Under the pieces are notes generated by a model that ran no database searches, was not told where the DNA came from, and was given only the letters and a program-made list of their open reading frames with translations. DNA of 51,019 nt. It comes from a virus. Below are positions 47,372-51,019 of this stretch, in pieces (position 1 is the stretch's first letter; every line of letters begins with the position of its first letter). The stretch spans positions 1 through 51,019 of the IMG/VR virus record IMGVR_UViG_3300037264_001118. One strand, given 5' to 3'. A program made the translations under genes and the position numbers.

Positions 47372-47836
47372 ATGGAAACGCCCATGCTAAAAAATGCCGA
47401 AGGCGAAAAGGGACAGGGCTTCGGGCTTTTGCCTGAAGCCCTGTCCAACCGCCGGAAGGTAGTCAAGGCCGGGGAAAGTACGGTTGTTGTTGAAAAGTGG
47501 TCGGCTCAAAAGCTGATCCTTATTATCAACTACGTATCCGGCGCAATCGCGGGCCTTTCGGATTCGACGTTGCGGAGCATCGGCACGGATGCGCGAACCG
47601 CCGCAACGTCCATGATTTCCGTTCTTGGCGAAAAGGTTTTGGGCCTTGTGGAACTGTCCGTCCGGCTGGAAGACCGGGCCAAGATCAAGGACATGGACGG
47701 CGAAGAGTTCTTGGACGTGTTAGAAGCCGTAATGGATTTGAACCTTACGGAGAGTTTCATAAAAAAAGTAAAGGGGCTCATGGCAAAGTTAAAGCCGTTG
47801 TCAACGGGCAACGGGCCGAATACCCAATCGAAGTAG
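47372..47836 (+). CDS. tail assembly chaperone, short product
   Basis: A 154-residue zero-frame product with GGGGGG upstream. Helical (KWSAQKLILIINYVSGAIAGLSDSTLRSIG). The slippery heptamer AAAAAAA at 47761-47767 lies near its end, so a fraction of ribosomes make a longer product. Equivalent to lambda gpG. Confidence 0.85.
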   Translation: METPMLKNAEGEKGQGFGLLPEALSNRRKVVKAGESTVVVEKWSAQKLILIINYVSGAIAGLSDSTLRSIGTDARTAATSMISVLGEKVLGLVELSVRLEDRAKIKDMDGEEFLDVLEAVMDLNLTESFIKKVKGLMAKLKPLSTGNGPNTQSK

Positions 47837-48231
47837 CCATGGGCCTTTTGTGTAAGTCGGGTATCGCTTCGATGGGTGATTTGTTGGACCTTGACGGAGT
47901 TTGGGACGAACAGTTGATGGGCCTTATGCTCCCCGTAGCCATGGAACTTCAAGCGGACGACGCCCAAATACAGTTCGGGGCCGTGTCCGCCGCCGTGTCG
48001 CAACTGGCCGGGGGCAAAGCCGCCCGGGAGTTCAGGGCGGGCCTTGGCCGTATCCGTGACCAAGCCCGTAAGTCCATGCGCGCGGCCCGGGGCTTGGATA
48101 ACACGGACGAACGGATTACGTCCGCCGCCGATTCCATGTTGGAACTTGCGAAGCGGTTAAAGATACGGGTTCCCATCAAGAAAAAGTCCGCCCCGTCCGC
48201 GCCCACTAAAATACATGGGGGGCCTAAATAA
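47372..48231 (+). CDS. tail assembly chaperone, -1 frameshift product
   Basis: Reading 47372-47767 then shifting back one base continues in the -1 frame to the stop at 48229-48231, giving about 286 residues. The slippery site is A_AAA_AAA_G: both zero-frame codons are AAA, so tRNA-Lys can re-pair. The -1 extension (GLLCKSGIASMGDLLDLDGVWDE...) is helical with a basic end. This matches the lambda gpG-T arrangement upstream of the tape measure. Confidence 0.82.
47761..47767 (+). promoter_or_regulatory. -1 ribosomal frameshift slippery site
   Basis: Heptamer A AAA AAA followed by G, in the correct register with codons at 47762 and 47765. Confidence 0.8.
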
Positions 48232-50552
48232 TGGCGGGTCCGCCGTTTGAAGCTGGTTCGATCCTGATTGCCCTTCGTGCAAGCGCGGAGAATTTGCAAA
48301 AGGAAATCGGGAAGGCGAATCAAACCCTTCAACAGTTTGGAAAGGAAGTCCAAACCGTCGCCACAAAGACGGAGCAAACTACTTCCAAGGTCGTTGACGG
48401 TTTCTCCGCGATAGACCGGAAGACCCTTCAGCTTACGGCGAGAATCGCGCAATTCTCCCAAAGGCTGTTGGGTCTTCAGTTTATCCTACAATCGTTCGCG
48501 GCTTCGTCGGGGCAAAGCGGCGAAGGGCTGGACAAGTTCAGGGAGAAGACCCAAGGCGCGGTTGCCGCCCTTACGACGTTCGCGGGAATCGTGACCCTGT
48601 TTCCGAACAAGATTGGTTTGATCGTCGGGGCTATTGCCGCGCTTGCAATCCTGATAGCCGACTTGGTTAAGCAATTCAACCAAGCAAGTGAAGCCGTAAA
48701 GCGCGTGGAGCAAGCCGCCGCCGACATTGACAAATTGCGCGCCGACCGACTTAAAAAACAGTCCGAAGAAGAAATCCGAATCAACCAACTTCGTTTGGCC
48801 GGGGTCAAGGACGCGGGCAACGCGGAGCAACGGCTTACTTCTATCATCGAATCCCAAAAGGCTTTGGCGGAAGAGATAACCAAGACCGAAGCCGCACGAC
48901 TTCAGGCCGTCAAGGACCGGGCGGAAGTTGAAGCCCGCATAACCGAAGACATTAGGCGCAATCCCACGCGGGTTATTTCGGCGGACGAATTCGGCAACGT
49001 GGTTGAAGTGGCCCGCAACTTGGGCGAAGAACTGGCGGACAACAAAGAAATTTCCCGCTTAACTCAAGAGTCCACGAAGCTAGGGGCCGCGCTTGGTAAG
49101 GCGCGCGAAGAATTCATCAAGTTCGGCAAGGAAGCGGAAGACATTCAAAACAAAGTCAAACTTGACGAAAAGTTTGACGACGCCATTAAAGCCTTTATCG
49201 GGTTCGGAAGCCAAGCGGCCCGGGTCAAGGTCCAGCTTGAACAGGGGTTGCTTACCCCGGCGGAAGCGGCGTCGGCACAACTAAGCATTGCCCGCGCGGA
49301 ACTGGAAACGTTTATCGCGCTTGGGGCCAACGCTTCAAAGCGGATCGGCGCAACCCTTATCGACACGAAGCCCGGAGAATCGGCGTTTGACGCCCTTACC
49401 CGAAGGGTTTTGGAGTTGCAAGCGGCGGCTAAGGGAATTGAAATCAAGGCCCTGTCCGAAACGGAGTTGCGGAAATCCATTGAAGCCTTCCGGCAAATTG
49501 GCGTCGAACTGGATAAGGTCGGGCGCGACGTGGGGGCCGGGTTGCTCACGCCCGCGCAAGGCGTAGAAGCCGCGTTGACCAACGCCCGGGACCAATTGCG
49601 GGCGTTCTTGGATGCAACCCAAGACCAGCAATTACAAATTGCCGTGGAAGTCTTGGGCGTGGATTCGGCGGAAGAAGCAATCCAGCGGTTGACCGTTTCC
49701 CTTCAGGAAGCGGAAGAAGCGGCCAAGCAAATTAAGTTGGACGAACAACAAGCGGAGAGTTTCCGCGAGTTCCAACGGGTTGTGGAAGCCACGCCCGAAG
49801 CCTTGGGCGAAGTCGAAGCCCGTTTGAAAAAGGGTTTTATTACACCCCTGCAAGCCGCCGAACAACGCGCCCGGTTGCTGGAAGACGCCATAATCCGGGT
49901 CGGGGAAGCGGCGTCCAAGGTCGAAGGGCCTAGGCTGTCCGAAGCCTTGGAAGAAGCGTCGGTCGAAGTGGACCGCTTGCTTTCGGAGTTGGAGAAGGAC
50001 CGACAGATTATCGCGGACGTACAAATCCGCCAAGACTTCCAAGAATCTTTCGCGGAGCCCTTTAGCGCGGCTGTCGGGGACGCCATTACGCGGGGCATTC
50101 TTGAAGGCCAAGACGCTATGGAAGTATTGGCGAACGTGGGCGAAAACCTGTTCACCAACTTCTTAAATGACGCCGTGGCCGGGTTTCAAAAGGGCATGAC
50201 GGCGGCTTTAACCGCCGTCGCGGGCGCGGGCGGGGAAGCCCTAGGGGGCCTACTTAGCGCGGCGGTCGGCATTGCCGGGTTTTTCCTTTCAGGAAGGGAC
50301 GACCAAGATACCAACCAATCCTTCAACGACGTGAACGGCCAAGTTGAATCAACCCAAGCGGTACGCGGGGTCGTTGCCGGGCCGGAATCGGTTTCAATCG
50401 CGGCGGTCGGGGAAAACTTGCGGCGGGCCATGGTCGGGGTCGAAGCCCGGTTGGACGCGCTTATCCGTGTTTCTGTTCAGATTAGGGACGGTCAAGGGGT
50501 TGGGGGTACGTCGGACGGTACGCCTTACGCCGGGTCCGTTCCGACTTCGTAG
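48231..50552 (+). CDS. tape measure protein
   Basis: A 773-residue protein, predicting a tail of about 115 nm by the usual 0.15 nm per residue rule. Long helical heptad-rich regions, hydrophobic segments near residues 118-145 (FAGIVTLFPNKIGLIVGAIAALAILIADLV) and 655-690 (AVAGAGGEALGGLLSAAVGIAGFFLSG). It has internal repeats of the type GLLTPAEAASAQLSIAR / GLLTPAQGVEAALTNAR / GFITPLQAAEQRARLLE. The start overlaps the chaperone stop. Confidence 0.92.
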   Translation: MAGPPFEAGSILIALRASAENLQKEIGKANQTLQQFGKEVQTVATKTEQTTSKVVDGFSAIDRKTLQLTARIAQFSQRLLGLQFILQSFAASSGQSGEGLDKFREKTQGAVAALTTFAGIVTLFPNKIGLIVGAIAALAILIADLVKQFNQASEAVKRVEQAAADIDKLRADRLKKQSEEEIRINQLRLAGVKDAGNAEQRLTSIIESQKALAEEITKTEAARLQAVKDRAEVEARITEDIRRNPTRVISADEFGNVVEVARNLGEELADNKEISRLTQESTKLGAALGKAREEFIKFGKEAEDIQNKVKLDEKFDDAIKAFIGFGSQAARVKVQLEQGLLTPAEAASAQLSIARAELETFIALGANASKRIGATLIDTKPGESAFDALTRRVLELQAAAKGIEIKALSETELRKSIEAFRQIGVELDKVGRDVGAGLLTPAQGVEAALTNARDQLRAFLDATQDQQLQIAVEVLGVDSAEEAIQRLTVSLQEAEEAAKQIKLDEQQAESFREFQRVVEATPEALGEVEARLKKGFITPLQAAEQRARLLEDAIIRVGEAASKVEGPRLSEALEEASVEVDRLLSELEKDRQIIADVQIRQDFQESFAEPFSAAVGDAITRGILEGQDAMEVLANVGENLFTNFLNDAVAGFQKGMTAALTAVAGAGGEALGGLLSAAVGIAGFFLSGRDDQDTNQSFNDVNGQVESTQAVRGVVAGPESVSIAAVGENLRRAMVGVEARLDALIRVSVQIRDGQGVGGTSDGTPYAGSVPTS

Positions 50553-50564
50553 AAAGGAAAAGCC

Positions 50565-51019
50565 ATGTCGGATTATTCGCTTGTGCAACGTGGCCTAATC
50601 AGCGCGACCAGCGCGGACGGGGCCGGGCCGAAGGACGCAACGCTTGCGTCGGCTGTCAAGCCCGCGTCAACGTTCGTCGTGGGGTTCGTGCGCGACCGTC
50701 GCCGGAACACGTTCGTTCAGCGCGGGCAAATCGCGGCGGCGAACCCCGACGTTTCCCCCAAGGATTCCGCCGCGTTCACGGCGGTTGACACGACCGCCGC
50801 GCACGTTACCGCAACGTGGAAAGAGAACCGCGCGGGCAACGCCCGGGGCGCAACCCTGAAGTTGCTTTCTTCCACCCAAGTTCGGATGGAGTGGGACGGC
50901 GTTCTTGCCGCCGCCGAAACCCTTACGGGGGAATTCGAAGTCGTGGAACACAAGCCCCGACGCGGGGCCTTCATGCGGCTACTGAACGCGACGACCGTTC
51001 GCTTGGAATGGGACGGCGC
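50565..51019 (+). CDS. tail protein after tape measure (5' part)
   Basis: ATG 50565 has GAAAGGAAAAG upstream; the frame is open to the window end and continues in the frame of positions 1-600. In the repeated segment this copy reads GVLAAA where the left end reads GALVAA. See the entry at 1-600 for features. Confidence 0.8.
   Translation, partial: MSDYSLVQRGLISATSADGAGPKDATLASAVKPASTFVVGFVRDRRRNTFVQRGQIAAANPDVSPKDSAAFTAVDTTAAHVTATWKENRAGNARGATLKLLSSTQVRMEWDGVLAAAETLTGEFEVVEHKPRRGAFMRLLNATTVRLEWDG
50775..51019. repeat. terminal redundancy of the contig (right copy)
   Basis: Matches 1-245 except for three bases at 50902, 50903 and 50908, all within 7 bases. Confidence 0.9.

Overview
The window is an essentially complete genome of a tailed phage, given as a circularised contig. 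The last 245 bases (50775-51019) repeat the first 245 with three mismatches, so the unique length is about 50,774 bp. Every gene I can support lies on the + strand. The DNA is GC-rich with tightly packed genes, many with ATGA, TAATG or GTGA start/stop overlaps. A long tape measure gene, a tail assembly chaperone frameshift, an HK97 gp10-like protein and a lambda-like order of connector genes point to a siphovirus (long non-contractile tail). I see no integrase, partition gene or classical CI-type repressor, so a virulent lifestyle is the simplest reading. Host: a bacterium using ordinary sigma-70-type promoters (TTGACT, 16-bp spacer, TAnnnT); the sequence alone does not name it.

Layout. (1) 1-7887: tail tip and distal tail genes, a GT2 glycosyltransferase inside the tail operon, then a coiled-coil/one-TM holin-like protein and a lipoprotein, closed by a strong terminator at 7956. 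(2) 7996-8347: an AT-rich repeat, a promoter and a boxA-like leader. (3) 8348-22915: early/replication genes: DUF6011, DUF932, SNF2-type helicase, RuvC-like resolvase, family 4 uracil-DNA glycosylase, Cas4/AddB-like nuclease, Sak4-like recombinase, DUF669 ssDNA-binding protein, tRNA-Gln, family A DNA polymerase, Toprim primase-helicase, HNH protein and several small proteins. (4) 22938-25250: an array of short promoter-to-terminator cassettes. Each promoter carries the same palindromic operator in its spacer and is followed by a related in-frame leader. (5) 25250-28929: a boxA leader, a metalloprotease-like protein, tRNA-like elements, tRNA-Leu(CAA), tRNA-Glu(TTC), small Cys-rich proteins, and a second copy of the AT-rich repeat. 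(6) 28930-33227: two small proteins, DUF5681/TerS-like protein, terminase large subunit, portal. (7) 33228-33403: a strongly folded RNA-like element starting right after the portal stop. (8) 33425-39748: fibre/adhesin module (fibre stalk repeats, five HxH repeats, two tandem LamG-like proteins) and a staphylococcal-nuclease homologue, placed unusually between portal and capsid genes. (9) 39750-47321: minor head protein, SAM methyltransferase, Mu gpI-like protease, scaffold, decoration protein, major capsid, connectors, major tail protein. (10) 47372-51019: tail chaperones with a -1 frameshift, tape measure, and the tail gene that wraps to position 1.

The most unusual parts are the operator/leader cassette array at 23-25 kb, two folded intergenic RNA candidates (33228-33403 and 10463-10516), the paired AT-rich repeats bracketing the early region, and boxA-like antitermination signals in three leaders.
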